Notes: a model not told the origin generated them from the letters alone. 64,000 nucleotides of DNA from Candidatus Methylospira mobilis (GCF_009498235.1 NZ_CP044205.1:1-64000); one strand, 5' to 3'; positions 48,255 to 57,068 are shown, numbered from the stretch's first letter. Made by a program: numbers and translations.

Positions 48255-49538
48255 TTACTGTGGCGGCTTTTTCTTCAGGCGCAGGATCCCCATGGCTTTC
48301 AGGGGGAGTCGTTCGTAAATAGGTTCACTGACGCCCTTGCGGACCTTGCGCATGAAGTATTTTTCATACGCTATTTTGGCCCAATGTACCCAACGTCCTC
48401 TCGAAGCCCACTGCACATTACGCGGAGGGATTTGCGGCATGGCCAGGAAAGCAACGCCGGAATCACCAAAGTCGGCCAGGCACAATGCATTCCAGGTACC
48501 CTTGTGGTCAGGCTCCTTTCCATCCAGTTGTGCGCGTATATTATGAGCCGTCGCAGTCACCATGGACTCGATCATATAACCCGTTTTGGGTGTGCCGGTG
48601 GGTACAGGCGTCTGCTCCAAGGGTGGAATGGCAATACACACACCAACCGAGTAAACATTCTTATAGGTAGGATTGCGCTGATGTTCATCGACGATAACGA
48701 AACCACGCGGATTAACCAGCTTTTCAATACCAAGCAGCGCATCAACACCTTTGAAGGCCGGTAACATCATGCTGTGCTTGAAAGGCAGTTCGTGCTTTTT
48801 TTTCTCCTGACCGTTGTCATCTACTTCAGTGACATACATCATGCCATCTTCGATTTTGTCGACTTTGGCATTGCAAATCCAGTTGATGTGCTTGTTGCGC
48901 AGCTCGCTTTCGAGCATGCCTTTCGTATCGCCCACGCCACCGAGCCCCAGATGACCTATGTAGGGCTCTGCGGTGACATAGGTCATTTTGACCTTGTCAC
49001 GTATTTTCCGCTTGCGTAGAGCGGATTCAGCGATAAAAAGGTATTCATACGCGGGACCAAAACAGGATGCGCCTTGTACTGCACCTATCACGATGGGGCC
49101 TGGGTCCTCAACAAATTTGCTCCAGAACACGCCAGACTCACCTGCGTGATCGACATGGCACACGGACTGGGTGTACCCATTCGGTCCCAGTCCCGGTACT
49201 TCATCGAATGCAAGCTTGGGTCCGGTAGCAATGATCAGATAGTCATAATCCACATGCTCGCCGTTAGCGAGTTCAACACGGTTATTCTCTGGCAGAAACC
49301 GCGTTACCTTCTGCTGAATAAACGTAATTTTTTTCTTTTTGAAAACCGGCGCCAACTCGACCTTGATATCGGAGGGTTTCCGCCAGTTCACTGCTACCCA
49401 AGGATTTGATGGCACAAAATGAAAAGTGGGGGTGTCGGCAATAACGACAACCTCATCCTGTTTGCGGGCGCTTTCCTTCATTTCAAAAGCCATAGGAATA
49501 CCTCCTATACCCGCACCGACAATAACGATTTTTGCCAT
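48255..49538 (-). CDS. Sulfide:quinone oxidoreductase-like flavoprotein
   Basis: The ~427-residue FAD protein starts with V-G-A-G-I-G-G-I-P-M-A-F-E. Cys159 (in G-A-S-C-F-G-P-A-Y-E) and Cys301 (in V-G-V-C-I-A-I) fit the conserved pair that forms the sulfide-oxidising disulfide in sulfide:quinone reductases and flavocytochrome c relatives. It would pass electrons from sulfide to quinone at the inner membrane. I chose the ATG at 49538 behind GAGGAA, because the longer frame to 49721 overlaps psiE. Cytochrome bd lies just downstream as a possible electron sink. Confidence 0.88.
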   Translation of the reverse strand: MAKIVIVGAGIGGIPMAFEMKESARKQDEVVVIADTPTFHFVPSNPWVAVNWRKPSDIKVELAPVFKKKKITFIQQKVTRFLPENNRVELANGEHVDYDYLIIATGPKLAFDEVPGLGPNGYTQSVCHVDHAGESGVFWSKFVEDPGPIVIGAVQGASCFGPAYEYLFIAESALRKRKIRDKVKMTYVTAEPYIGHLGLGGVGDTKGMLESELRNKHINWICNAKVDKIEDGMMYVTEVDDNGQEKKKHELPFKHSMMLPAFKGVDALLGIEKLVNPRGFVIVDEHQRNPTYKNVYSVGVCIAIPPLEQTPVPTGTPKTGYMIESMVTATAHNIRAQLDGKEPDHKGTWNALCLADFGDSGVAFLAMPQIPPRNVQWASRGRWVHWAKIAYEKYFMRKVRKGVSEPIYERLPLKAMGILRLKKKPPQ

Positions 49539-49644
49539 GGTTTTTTCCTCGGTTGATATGGCTAAACTGCCTTTATTATGTCTTCTTTTGCAACCAGTAC
49601 CATTTTTGATAGTTACTGAAGCGGCTGCTTCCCCAATAACTTTG

Positions 49645-50115
49645 TTACCATCTGCACGCGATGTCAGAGCCTTGTTTACTCTGGTCTTCGGTTGTTCCGC
49701 GCCCATCTTCAGGGCAACCATATCTATGTGAAGTAAACGATAGTACTAAAATCGCCAGGCTTAATACCGCTATTGCTCCAGTGATACTCAAGAGTAGATA
49801 GAGGTGAAACTCGTTGGAGACCTTTTGCACATCAATTACCAGATGCCGTGATAAGGCCGTAATAGCGATGTAGATCAGAAACTGTACGGGTAACCGCAAC
49901 GTTCTAAAATAAATGCCAACCATCGCACCCAGCTCAAGGTAAATAAACAAGAGCAGGATATCTTCCAGCGTGGCATGACCGGCTTTCATCATTTCGATAT
50001 AGTCGTGTAATGCCGACCAGACTATCGTGGAACCGATGCAGAACAAGGCCAGAAAATGGAACATGTCCACCAGAGTATCTCCGGTTTTTTTGACTATGCG
50101 GTGTCTATCGTTCAT
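49645..50115 (-). CDS. psiE: PsiE-like inner-membrane protein
   Basis: The 156-residue protein has four predicted helices and the PsiE pattern (E-D-I-L-L-L-F-I-Y-L-E-L-G-A-M-V, R-H-L-V-I-D). PsiE was named for phosphate-starvation induction in E. coli, and its biochemical role is unknown. The C-terminal ~25 residues are polar and vary. It ends about 107 bases upstream of the SQR-like start, on the same strand, so co-transcription is possible. Confidence 0.82.
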   Translation of the reverse strand: MNDRHRIVKKTGDTLVDMFHFLALFCIGSTIVWSALHDYIEMMKAGHATLEDILLLFIYLELGAMVGIYFRTLRLPVQFLIYIAITALSRHLVIDVQKVSNEFHLYLLLSITGAIAVLSLAILVLSFTSHRYGCPEDGRGTTEDQSKQGSDIACRW

Positions 50116-50260
50116 CGAGACAAGACTGTTTCGTTGGTTTCGTGGCTGTCTTGTATTCTATATTAGTAATTTCTAATATACAAGCGGCGCCAAGGCAAAT
50201 ATTTTCAACTGTAAGAGTAGAACGGGCAGACCTTCGCGGCATCCATGCCGTTGTCGTAGA

Positions 50261-51484
50261 TTATTCCACTGGAAACTCGCCCTTATTGAAATGCAACTCG
50301 TTGAATGTCCATTTATAGTGCGCCGCATGCATATCGCTGAGACCTTCATTTTCCAGAATTTGCAGGTTGGCCATCACCTCCATTGATAGCTCGGAAAGTG
50401 TTCGCATAGGGGTTGTAATATCCTCCATGGTCGCCCCGTCACCCACCAGCTTTACCAGTAATTCGCCTACATTATGAAATTGGCAATGTGGTTGTTCCAG
50501 ATCATGGAAAACCTTTCTATCCCGAAACAGCTGCCCTTCCTTGTAATACCATTGCCCCAACCGGCATTCATGGCATGATAAGGGGGGAACTTTGAGGTAT
50601 TTCCGGTAAGGTGAGTTTTTAGGGTAAGACACCGCCTTGATCAATTCGCTGACCAGCTTCCTTCTCCACTGCACATGGTCCAGGCTAGCCATGTGAATCA
50701 GTCCGACCGGCAGACCGGACCAACGATTGTCTGCCTTCACAAAGGAAATATATCGATCCAGCGGGAGCGCTTTGCTGATCCAGAATCCCTGAATTTTGGT
50801 GCAACCGCTTTCCAGTAAACGGTGGTATTGATCACTGTTTTCCACGCCTTCGGCGATGACGCTGATTCCAAGCTCATGCGCCATGCGGGTGGATGTCTCG
50901 ACGATGGTCATGTTTTTATCCGAATCAAGCATTCTGCTGATGATGCCTTGATCCAGTTTGATGGAGGTGAACGGCCATTTGCTGAGCGTATCCAGGGACG
51001 AGTACCCGGTACCGAAGTCATCCATTACCAATCCCAGGCCGGCCTGCCGCAACGGCAGGATATGCTGTTTGAGACTATCGCCTGCTTCCAAAGCGGCGGT
51101 TTCCACTAACTCTACTTGCAGCCTTTCGGGCGCCACCCCAAACGTTTCAAGCGAGTCCAGCACCGTCTTTGTAAATGCGTCATTCTCGAAATCCTTGGCT
51201 GAAGTGTTGAAAGACACTGATAACGTATCCACATCCTGCAACACCATCAGATCATTCACCAGCTTGGGGAACATGTGGCGGGTGATTTCTGTAATCAGTG
51301 ATGACTGTTCCGCCACAGGGATAAACACACCCGGCAGTACAATTGAACCATCAGGTTTTATCCACCTGATCAGTGCTTCAGCACCCACCACCCTTCCGGT
51401 AATCAAGGAAACCTTGGGTTGATAAAAAAACGTGAATTCGTCTTTTTTTATGGCGTCAATGATTTCGATTTCTGTCACTATCAT
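50261..51484 (-). CDS. EAL cyclic-di-GMP phosphodiesterase with C-terminal CZB zinc-sensor domain
   Basis: The 407-residue soluble protein has an EAL domain (1-250) with the catalytic set intact: A-E-A-L-I-R-W, F-N-T-S, V-E-L-V-E-T, D-D-F-G-T-G-Y-S-S-L, K-L-D and A-E-G-V-E. A CZB domain follows (about 265-400) with His270 (D-H-V-Q-W), Cys307 (H-E-C-R-L-G-Q-W) and His near 328 and 332 (Q-P-H-C-Q-F-H). In E. coli DgcZ the same sensor controls a cyclase through zinc. Here it is joined to the opposite activity. It is a single gene next to the copper oxidase. Confidence 0.92.
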   Translation of the reverse strand: MIVTEIEIIDAIKKDEFTFFYQPKVSLITGRVVGAEALIRWIKPDGSIVLPGVFIPVAEQSSLITEITRHMFPKLVNDLMVLQDVDTLSVSFNTSAKDFENDAFTKTVLDSLETFGVAPERLQVELVETAALEAGDSLKQHILPLRQAGLGLVMDDFGTGYSSLDTLSKWPFTSIKLDQGIISRMLDSDKNMTIVETSTRMAHELGISVIAEGVENSDQYHRLLESGCTKIQGFWISKALPLDRYISFVKADNRWSGLPVGLIHMASLDHVQWRRKLVSELIKAVSYPKNSPYRKYLKVPPLSCHECRLGQWYYKEGQLFRDRKVFHDLEQPHCQFHNVGELLVKLVGDGATMEDITTPMRTLSELSMEVMANLQILENEGLSDMHAAHYKWTFNELHFNKGEFPVE

Positions 51485-51539
51485 TTTCTTTTCATGCCAA
51501 TGATGAGGGTGCGCTTTTGGGGTGACTTTCCCTGAAAGC

Positions 51540-53459
51540 CTATTCCACCAGGAATTCGCGCATCATGCCCATGTCTTCGTGTTCCAGATTATGGCAATGA
51601 ACCATGAACACGCCTTTATATTCCTTGTAGGGCTTGATAATACGAACTTTCTCACCCGGCATGACCAGTACCGTATCCTTCAGGCCGCTATCAATAAAGC
51701 CTTCACGCACGGTAGCGTAATCCGCAGACTCTTCCGCGCCGATGGTGCGGCTGATGATCTGGAACGGATCTTCATGTATATGGATAGGGTGCGCCATCGA
51801 CATCATCATGCCCATACCACCCATACCACCCATACCACCCATACCACCCATACCACCCATACCACCCATACCACCCATATCACCCATACCATTCATCATG
51901 CCCATACCACCGCCCATGGCGTGCATGCCCTGCTCTGAGTTTTCCGCGTCATCATGACGCATCTCGGCCTTCGCTCCGGATTGCACGTCATCGCCATGAC
52001 TCATCGGCGCTTTATCTTCGTCTTGACCTGCTGCAGCTCCATGCCCGCCTTTACCGCCATGCGCATGGAAAATTTCCATCAATTGCAGCGTACCGAAAGG
52101 TATGCGCTCGCCATCCATAAAATCGTTAGGCGCATAGGGCCGTCCATTGAGCAACATTGCTCCAGGTCCCTCGGAAATGCCAAGCGCTACCGGCTTGCTG
52201 GGGTTGGCGGTATCGCTCACTCGATATCGGTTGATTTTACTCAAATGCGTCGGCAGATTCGGATTCTCGCTCACCTGACGGCTTACTCGCACGGTAAAAA
52301 TGGGGTATTCGCTTCCCAGCGGCAATTTATTGCGCATCATTGCACGCATACCGCCCATCATGGCATGTTCGCCGCCTTGTTTATCTCCCTCGGTCTCATG
52401 TCGCATGCCCCCTGCATTTCTACCCATCCCTGCCATTTCTCCACGCATCATACGCTCAGCCATTTTCGGTAACGCACCACTGAAAGTGCTGCTACGCATG
52501 ACCAGCTGCGAACCGAGCTTGCGCGCACTGAAATCGGCCCATACATCAATGCGCTCGCCGGGAGCCAGCATGACATAAGGTTTATGCACCGGCGTTTCCA
52601 ACAATCCGCCGTCAACACCTATCACAGTGATCGGCATGGCGTCATCCCAGGCCAGTTTGTAAATGCGCGCGTTCGATCCATTGAGAATGCGCAGTCGATA
52701 GGCTCGGCTGGCCACATCGATACTGAAGTCGGGGCGGCCATTAACCAGGATACGGTCGCCGTGAAAACCGATCATGCGATCATGCATGTTACGCGCATAA
52801 ATCAACTGGTTTTGTTCATCGAATAATCGATCCTGAATAACGATGGGTATTTCGTATTCCCCGGCAGGCAGATCCAGCTTTTGCTCTTCCGGGTCGCTGA
52901 CCATAATGGCGCCGGCCAAGCCATGATAGACCTGCTTGCCGGTGATTCCATGCGTATGAGGATGGTACAGAATCATGCTGGCGCGGTTGCGCATTTCGAA
53001 TTCGTAAACAAAGGTTTGCCCCTTGTCCAGCGCGTACATGGGATGACCGTCCATCAGGGCGGGCACGCTCAGTCCATGCCAGTGGGTAATGGTCGGCTCG
53101 TCCAACTCGTTACGCAGATGGATACGGATTTTCTGCCCTGTCTGGAAACGCATCAGCGGCCCCAGATAAGAATCGGGCAGCGCCGCCAAAGTGTTGTCCG
53201 GGCCATTGATCAAACGACCTATGTACTGCTGCACCTGCGTGGGCTGGCCAGGAAGAATATGCGCCGTACCGGGCCGGCAAATCAGCTCGAGCTCCACATC
53301 GGGTTTAAAGAGAGGCGATGCCTTGTTAGGCGCCATTTTGGGCATCATGCCCACCCCCTCCATTGCATGCAGCCATGTACTCCCTCCTGTATAAGCCAGC
53401 AGGCCCAAGCCTGTTTGGGCAAGAAAACGACGGCGTGAATGATTGATAAAACCTTGCAT
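51540..53459 (-). CDS. Periplasmic multicopper oxidase (CopA-type), Tat-exported
   Basis: The 639-residue enzyme starts with a twin-arginine signal (H-S-R-R-R-F-L-A-Q-T). It has the four copper-binding blocks H-W-H-G, H-P-H-T-H-G, H-P-I-H-I-H and H-C-H-N-L-E-H-E-D-M-G-M-M. A long Met/His/Gly-rich stretch (about 440-540) lies directly before the third block, including seven exact M-G-G units. Met-rich loops in CopA/CueO-type enzymes bind Cu(I), so copper oxidation or detoxification is likely. Manganese or another substrate cannot be excluded. The five-heme cytochrome gene is 105 bases upstream on the same strand. Confidence 0.93.
   Translation of the reverse strand: MQGFINHSRRRFLAQTGLGLLAYTGGSTWLHAMEGVGMMPKMAPNKASPLFKPDVELELICRPGTAHILPGQPTQVQQYIGRLINGPDNTLAALPDSYLGPLMRFQTGQKIRIHLRNELDEPTITHWHGLSVPALMDGHPMYALDKGQTFVYEFEMRNRASMILYHPHTHGITGKQVYHGLAGAIMVSDPEEQKLDLPAGEYEIPIVIQDRLFDEQNQLIYARNMHDRMIGFHGDRILVNGRPDFSIDVASRAYRLRILNGSNARIYKLAWDDAMPITVIGVDGGLLETPVHKPYVMLAPGERIDVWADFSARKLGSQLVMRSSTFSGALPKMAERMMRGEMAGMGRNAGGMRHETEGDKQGGEHAMMGGMRAMMRNKLPLGSEYPIFTVRVSRQVSENPNLPTHLSKINRYRVSDTANPSKPVALGISEGPGAMLLNGRPYAPNDFMDGERIPFGTLQLMEIFHAHGGKGGHGAAAGQDEDKAPMSHGDDVQSGAKAEMRHDDAENSEQGMHAMGGGMGMMNGMGDMGGMGGMGGMGGMGGMGGMGGMGMMMSMAHPIHIHEDPFQIISRTIGAEESADYATVREGFIDSGLKDTVLVMPGEKVRIIKPYKEYKGVFMVHCHNLEHEDMGMMREFLVE
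51813..51875. repeat. Seven perfect 9-bp tandem repeats inside the copper oxidase
   Basis: The unit CATACCACC repeats seven times exactly, followed by one variant copy (CATATCACC) and a degenerate end. On the coding strand each unit gives Met-Gly-Gly (or Gly-Met-Gly). Because the unit is a multiple of three, copy number changes keep the reading frame. It also creates an apparent His-Thr-rich frame on the plus strand, which is not real. Confidence 0.97.
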
Positions 53460-53563
53460 GTAACCTCCTTTCGGGCGGTATCGCCTCTTTAATAAGTTTA
53501 ATTTAGTGTGCTATCAGGAGACTTAATCTGGAAAAGTGAGTTTGTACCTCCGGCAAATGGATT

Positions 53564-55636
53564 TTAATAACGTGCATCCATAGGTTTTTTATCTTTCGGC
53601 CAATCCTTCGTCTTGCCGGGAAAATCCGGGCGCGGCTGGTGCGTGAAATACGCTGCCACATCGACGGCATCCTGCTCCGAAATACCGCCTTGTCCCAGCG
53701 GGAATTTCTGATGGAATCCGACCGGCATATTGGACAGAACAAAGGCCGCCGCAGTGTAGGTGCGCGCCATACCGGCGCCGATATTGAACGAATCGTCACC
53801 CCACAGCGGCGGGTAGATAACGCGGCCCTCAGCCTGCCTTGAGCCCTGGCCGTCGTTGCCATGACACACCTCGCACTGCGTGGCGTATACCTGCCTGCCG
53901 TTTTCCACGTTGGGTTTGAGCGACATATCCACCTTGCCGACGCCGCGCCCGGCGATCTTGTCCTGCGATCTGATGTCCTTTTTCATCCAGTCGAAATAGG
54001 CCACCATCGCTTTCATGCTCTCTGAATCCATTGGCAGCGGTTTACCGTTCATGGAGCGCTCGAAGCAACCGTTGATGCGCTCTTCGAGCGTGATGATCCG
54101 CCCGGAACGCGCGGCATAACCGGGAAAAACAGCGGATACGCCAAGGAACGGCGAAGCGTCCGCCACCGTACCCACATTGAGATGACAACTGGTGCAATTC
54201 AGGGAACTGCCAACGTTCTGCGGCAACAGCGCCCGAGTTTCAAGATGCAGGCGCATACCCTGTATTAATTGCCCGGCATTGGGGCTGGTCAGCATGTCCG
54301 CCAGACGCGGCGTGTCAAACAGAGCAGCATCAGTAATATTGGAATTGAGGTGCGCGCGCATCTTTTTTATTTGGGACGCGGTTATCGGTTCAGCATGATG
54401 GCCCCAAATGGCACGCACGAAGTTCAGGATTTCCGCAAGTTCCTGATCGGACAGCCGGGCGAAGGCAGGCATGGCGTAGACGCGTGGGTGCGCGGCAGTT
54501 TCAGCCGTTTTCCCGCCCGTCAGCATGATATGCAGCAGCGTGGACGGATCGGCAGAGTTAAGCGTCGGATTCTGCATCAGCGGCGGGAACATATCTTTCA
54601 CTCCCAAGCCATCCTGACGATGACAGGCCACGCAAAACTGAACGTACCCCAGACCGCCACGCGTCGTATACAGATCGGTCGGCACTGTCGCTGCGCCGGT
54701 ACTCTCCGGTATTGGCTGTTCGTTTTCGCCCGGCGGCAGCGATTTCAGATAGGTGGCAATCGCGGTTCGATCGGCGTCCGTGAAGTGTTGAGTGCTGTGG
54801 TGAATCACCTCCGCCATGTTGCCGGAAACCGTAGTAAAACGGTTTTTTCCTGTTTTCAGCAGATAGGCGGTGTCTTCCACCTCCCATAAATTCCGCAGAC
54901 TGCGCGCATGCCACGCTTCAACCGTTTCGCCCGCAAGATAGCGATTGCCATGGGAATCCGCATCGCTCATTGCCTTCTCCTGGAAAGCAATGCCGCGTGG
55001 CGTGTGGCAGGCACCGCAGTGTCCCAGCCCCTGCACCAGATAAGCGCCCCGGTTCCAGACAGCATCCTTTGTAGTATCCGGCTTGAAGGACTCAGCATCC
55101 AGAAACGCCGCGTTCCAGAATGTCAGGCCCCAGCGCATACTGAACGGCCAGCGCATCTCCGACGGCTGGTTGGGCTGATTGATCGGTGCCAGACCTTGCT
55201 GAAGGTAGGCATACAAGGCGCGCATGTCGTCTTCGCTCATTTTGGCATAGGAGGGATAGGGCATGGCAGGGTATAAATTATGCCCGTCTGCAGTCACCCC
55301 CTTGCGCATGGCTCGATCGAATTGCGCAAATGAATATTTACCGATGCCGGCCTGGGTGTCCGGCGTGATGTTGGTAGAGTAAACCTTGCCGAAGGGCGTC
55401 GGAAACTCGCGACCGCCCGCCATTGCCGCTCCCTTATCCGCAGTGTGACAAGCAATGCAATCCCCCAGATGCGCCACATATTCGCCGCGCTTGATCAAAG
55501 CAGCTTCCTTTTCGGAAATCATAGGCCCCTGCACGGTTATATGCGTGTTGGGAATCGCCGCTTCAGTCGCTTGAGCGTTATAGCCCCAACAAAGATATGC
55601 GCCAAAAATAGACATAACTAAATAGCTAATCTTCAT
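53564..55636 (-). CDS. Five-heme cytochrome c: alcohol-dehydrogenase cytochrome subunit fused to thiosulfate dehydrogenase-like domain
   Basis: The 690-residue periplasmic protein has a signal peptide (about 1-24) and five CxxCH motifs: C-I-A-C-H (~60), C-G-A-C-H (~206), C-V-A-C-H (~334), C-T-S-C-H (~480) and C-E-V-C-H (~586). The first three, with N-I-T-P-D and M-P-Y-P-S, match the triheme subunit of membrane alcohol or gluconate dehydrogenases. The last two, with L-E-E-R-I-N-G-C-F-E-R-S-M-N-G, match diheme TsdA. The fusion suggests thiosulfate or sulfite oxidation feeding a cytochrome chain. No dehydrogenase large subunit is nearby. Confidence 0.87.
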   Translation of the reverse strand: MKISYLVMSIFGAYLCWGYNAQATEAAIPNTHITVQGPMISEKEAALIKRGEYVAHLGDCIACHTADKGAAMAGGREFPTPFGKVYSTNITPDTQAGIGKYSFAQFDRAMRKGVTADGHNLYPAMPYPSYAKMSEDDMRALYAYLQQGLAPINQPNQPSEMRWPFSMRWGLTFWNAAFLDAESFKPDTTKDAVWNRGAYLVQGLGHCGACHTPRGIAFQEKAMSDADSHGNRYLAGETVEAWHARSLRNLWEVEDTAYLLKTGKNRFTTVSGNMAEVIHHSTQHFTDADRTAIATYLKSLPPGENEQPIPESTGAATVPTDLYTTRGGLGYVQFCVACHRQDGLGVKDMFPPLMQNPTLNSADPSTLLHIMLTGGKTAETAAHPRVYAMPAFARLSDQELAEILNFVRAIWGHHAEPITASQIKKMRAHLNSNITDAALFDTPRLADMLTSPNAGQLIQGMRLHLETRALLPQNVGSSLNCTSCHLNVGTVADASPFLGVSAVFPGYAARSGRIITLEERINGCFERSMNGKPLPMDSESMKAMVAYFDWMKKDIRSQDKIAGRGVGKVDMSLKPNVENGRQVYATQCEVCHGNDGQGSRQAEGRVIYPPLWGDDSFNIGAGMARTYTAAAFVLSNMPVGFHQKFPLGQGGISEQDAVDVAAYFTHQPRPDFPGKTKDWPKDKKPMDARY

Positions 55637-55749
55637 TGCTGCGTACCTGGAAATAGACGTTCAAACTGGAGCATACCTGCATAAGCCAATAGCCCCATGC
55701 TTGTTTGAGCAAGAAAGCGACGACGCGAATGGCTTATAAAGCTTTACAT
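55633..55749 (-). pseudogene. Relic of the multicopper oxidase 5' end
   Basis: Read from the ATG at 55749 this gives M, then a TAA stop, then S-F-I-S-H-S-R-R-R-F-L-A-Q-T-S-M-G-L-L-A-Y. This is nearly the Tat signal of the copper oxidase at 53459 (F-I-N-H-S-R-R-R-F-L-A-Q-T-G-L-G-L-L-A-Y). The upstream bases also resemble those before the real gene (a shared T-C-G-C-C-T-C-T-T-T). The similarity ends near 55670, and the frame finally stops on the cytochrome ATG. It looks like a partial duplication now decayed. Confidence 0.85.
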
Positions 55750-56098
55750 ATAACCTCAGGTTCAAACAGACTCGCCTCTTTTATTAATCTATTCGGCTGC
55801 TTGGGTCACAGGCTTCAATGGTATATTAGTATATTTGTTTTTACTATTATTTTGAGCGGTTTGTTAAAGGTGGTCTAAGCCCAAACCGCCGAGAATTCCG
55901 TATATTTCGTAAGTAAATGAAAAATAATATGTATAGCAAAAACGGTCGTTAACCAGCACACGTCTTGGTTATGTCAAATACGTGTCAAAGCATAGCTAAA
56001 CTGTATGGTTTTCAACCTAAAATCAGGTTAAGACTGAACGCTTGTGCAGCAGCCGGAATTTTCGGCGGTTAGGGCGCACACACCCTTAAAGCGAACGC
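55750..56098. other. Gene-free region upstream of the relic and cytochrome
   Basis: 349 bp without a gene. The part next to the relic (55750-55800) resembles the region upstream of the copper oxidase and may carry a duplicated promoter. Further on it is AT-rich with no clear motif. Confidence 0.45.
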
Positions 56099-56650
56099 TT
56101 AATGCCAGCCGCCATATTGTTTGGTAGCGTCTCCCTTAAAGCTTTCGCTGGTGGTTGCCGCACCACCTCCGCCGCCACCGCCCGATTTCTTGCGCTGGGC
56201 AATAGCGGCTCCAGCGGCCTTGGCAAGGTTGGTTTCTGTAAAACCACCCAGACTCAAGGCGGTATTCACCACGATGGTGGTAACCGGGCTGATATCCTGC
56301 ATACTAGCGCTGGGGTCGGTAACCACAGCGCTGAGCGCATCATTCGGCGCGGCTTCCGGGTAAACGGTCAAAACCAAGGGATATAGCGTGCCAGTCGGCA
56401 GCGTCATCGCATAAGTCGATTGGCCCTTCAGCTCGGTTTGTGCGGCAATGTGTCCCTGTGCATCTTTTGCTTCCACACGACCCTGATCAATAGGGCCGTC
56501 ATCGTTGAGTACATGGCCGCCAAGCCGGGTTTGTGTGCCGCTTACGCTTGCCGTGCCAACGGATACGCCATCATTGCAACCACTGATCAATGCAATAAAG
56601 GTAATGATCGCCAAGCGCCCGAAAAGATAATCAAATTTTTTGTTCGTCAT
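56099..56650 (-). CDS. Small lipoprotein with carboxypeptidase-regulatory-like fold
   Basis: The ~183-residue protein has a lipoprotein signal with lipobox A-L-I-S-G-C, then a beta-rich region (G-G-H-V-L-N-D-D-G-P-I-D-Q-G-R-V) similar to carboxypeptidase-regulatory-like domains. A helical part and a Gly-rich tail (seven glycines) follow. I take the ATG at 56650, because the longer frame overlaps the TauE-like gene. The function is unknown. It may be an envelope accessory of the adjacent sulfur genes. Confidence 0.65.
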   Translation of the reverse strand: MTNKKFDYLFGRLAIITFIALISGCNDGVSVGTASVSGTQTRLGGHVLNDDGPIDQGRVEAKDAQGHIAAQTELKGQSTYAMTLPTGTLYPLVLTVYPEAAPNDALSAVVTDPSASMQDISPVTTIVVNTALSLGGFTETNLAKAAGAAIAQRKKSGGGGGGGAATTSESFKGDATKQYGGWH

Positions 56651-56684
56651 ACTGTTTCCGATTAAAACCGTTATCACTTCCCCC

Positions 56685-57068
56685 TCAGAGCCAACCGAGA
56701 CGGTTGCAAGCACCATAAACAAGATACGCTCCAATACCGCAAACAAAGACTCCAAAGATGAGGCGGAGGTACGGGCCTGCCATTTGGTTGGCGAAGTAGG
56801 CGCCAACCCATGCGCCAAGGAACATGGTTACGGCCAGAATGAGGGCGGCTCGTACATCTACATTCCCGTGTCGGTAATATTCGAATGCTGCGGCAAGACC
56901 GATGGGGGGAAGCATCACGGCAATGGTGGTTCCCGTAGCCATGTGGTGTGAGAAACCGGCCCAATAAATCAGCGCCGGTACAATGACGATTCCCCCGCCA
57001 ATACCAAAAAAGCCCGCTGCCAAGCCGCCTAGTATGCCAATCGCTACAATTATGAGCCATGAGGGCAT
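56685..57068 (-). CDS. Half-size TauE/SafE (TSUP) membrane permease
   Basis: The 127-residue protein has about four helices and the G-x-F-G-I-G-G-G-x-x-x-V-P-A-L TSUP signature near the N-terminus. Full TSUP sulfite/sulfonate exporters are about 250 residues with this unit twice, so this one must work as a dimer or is a truncated half. The ATG at 57068 has GGGAGAA ahead. Its place beside sulfide- and thiosulfate-type genes fits export of an oxidised sulfur compound. Confidence 0.85.
   Translation of the reverse strand: MPSWLIIVAIGILGGLAAGFFGIGGGIVIVPALIYWAGFSHHMATGTTIAVMLPPIGLAAAFEYYRHGNVDVRAALILAVTMFLGAWVGAYFANQMAGPYLRLIFGVFVCGIGAYLVYGACNRLGWL

Noticed and set aside
51813-51893. Possible CRISPR array
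   Set aside because: Units are 9 bp, directly adjacent and coding. There are no spacers and no cas genes.
51522-51938. Plus-strand frame with a long His-Thr-Thr repeat
   Set aside because: It is the antisense of the 9-bp repeat within the multicopper oxidase, whose copper motifs are unmistakable.
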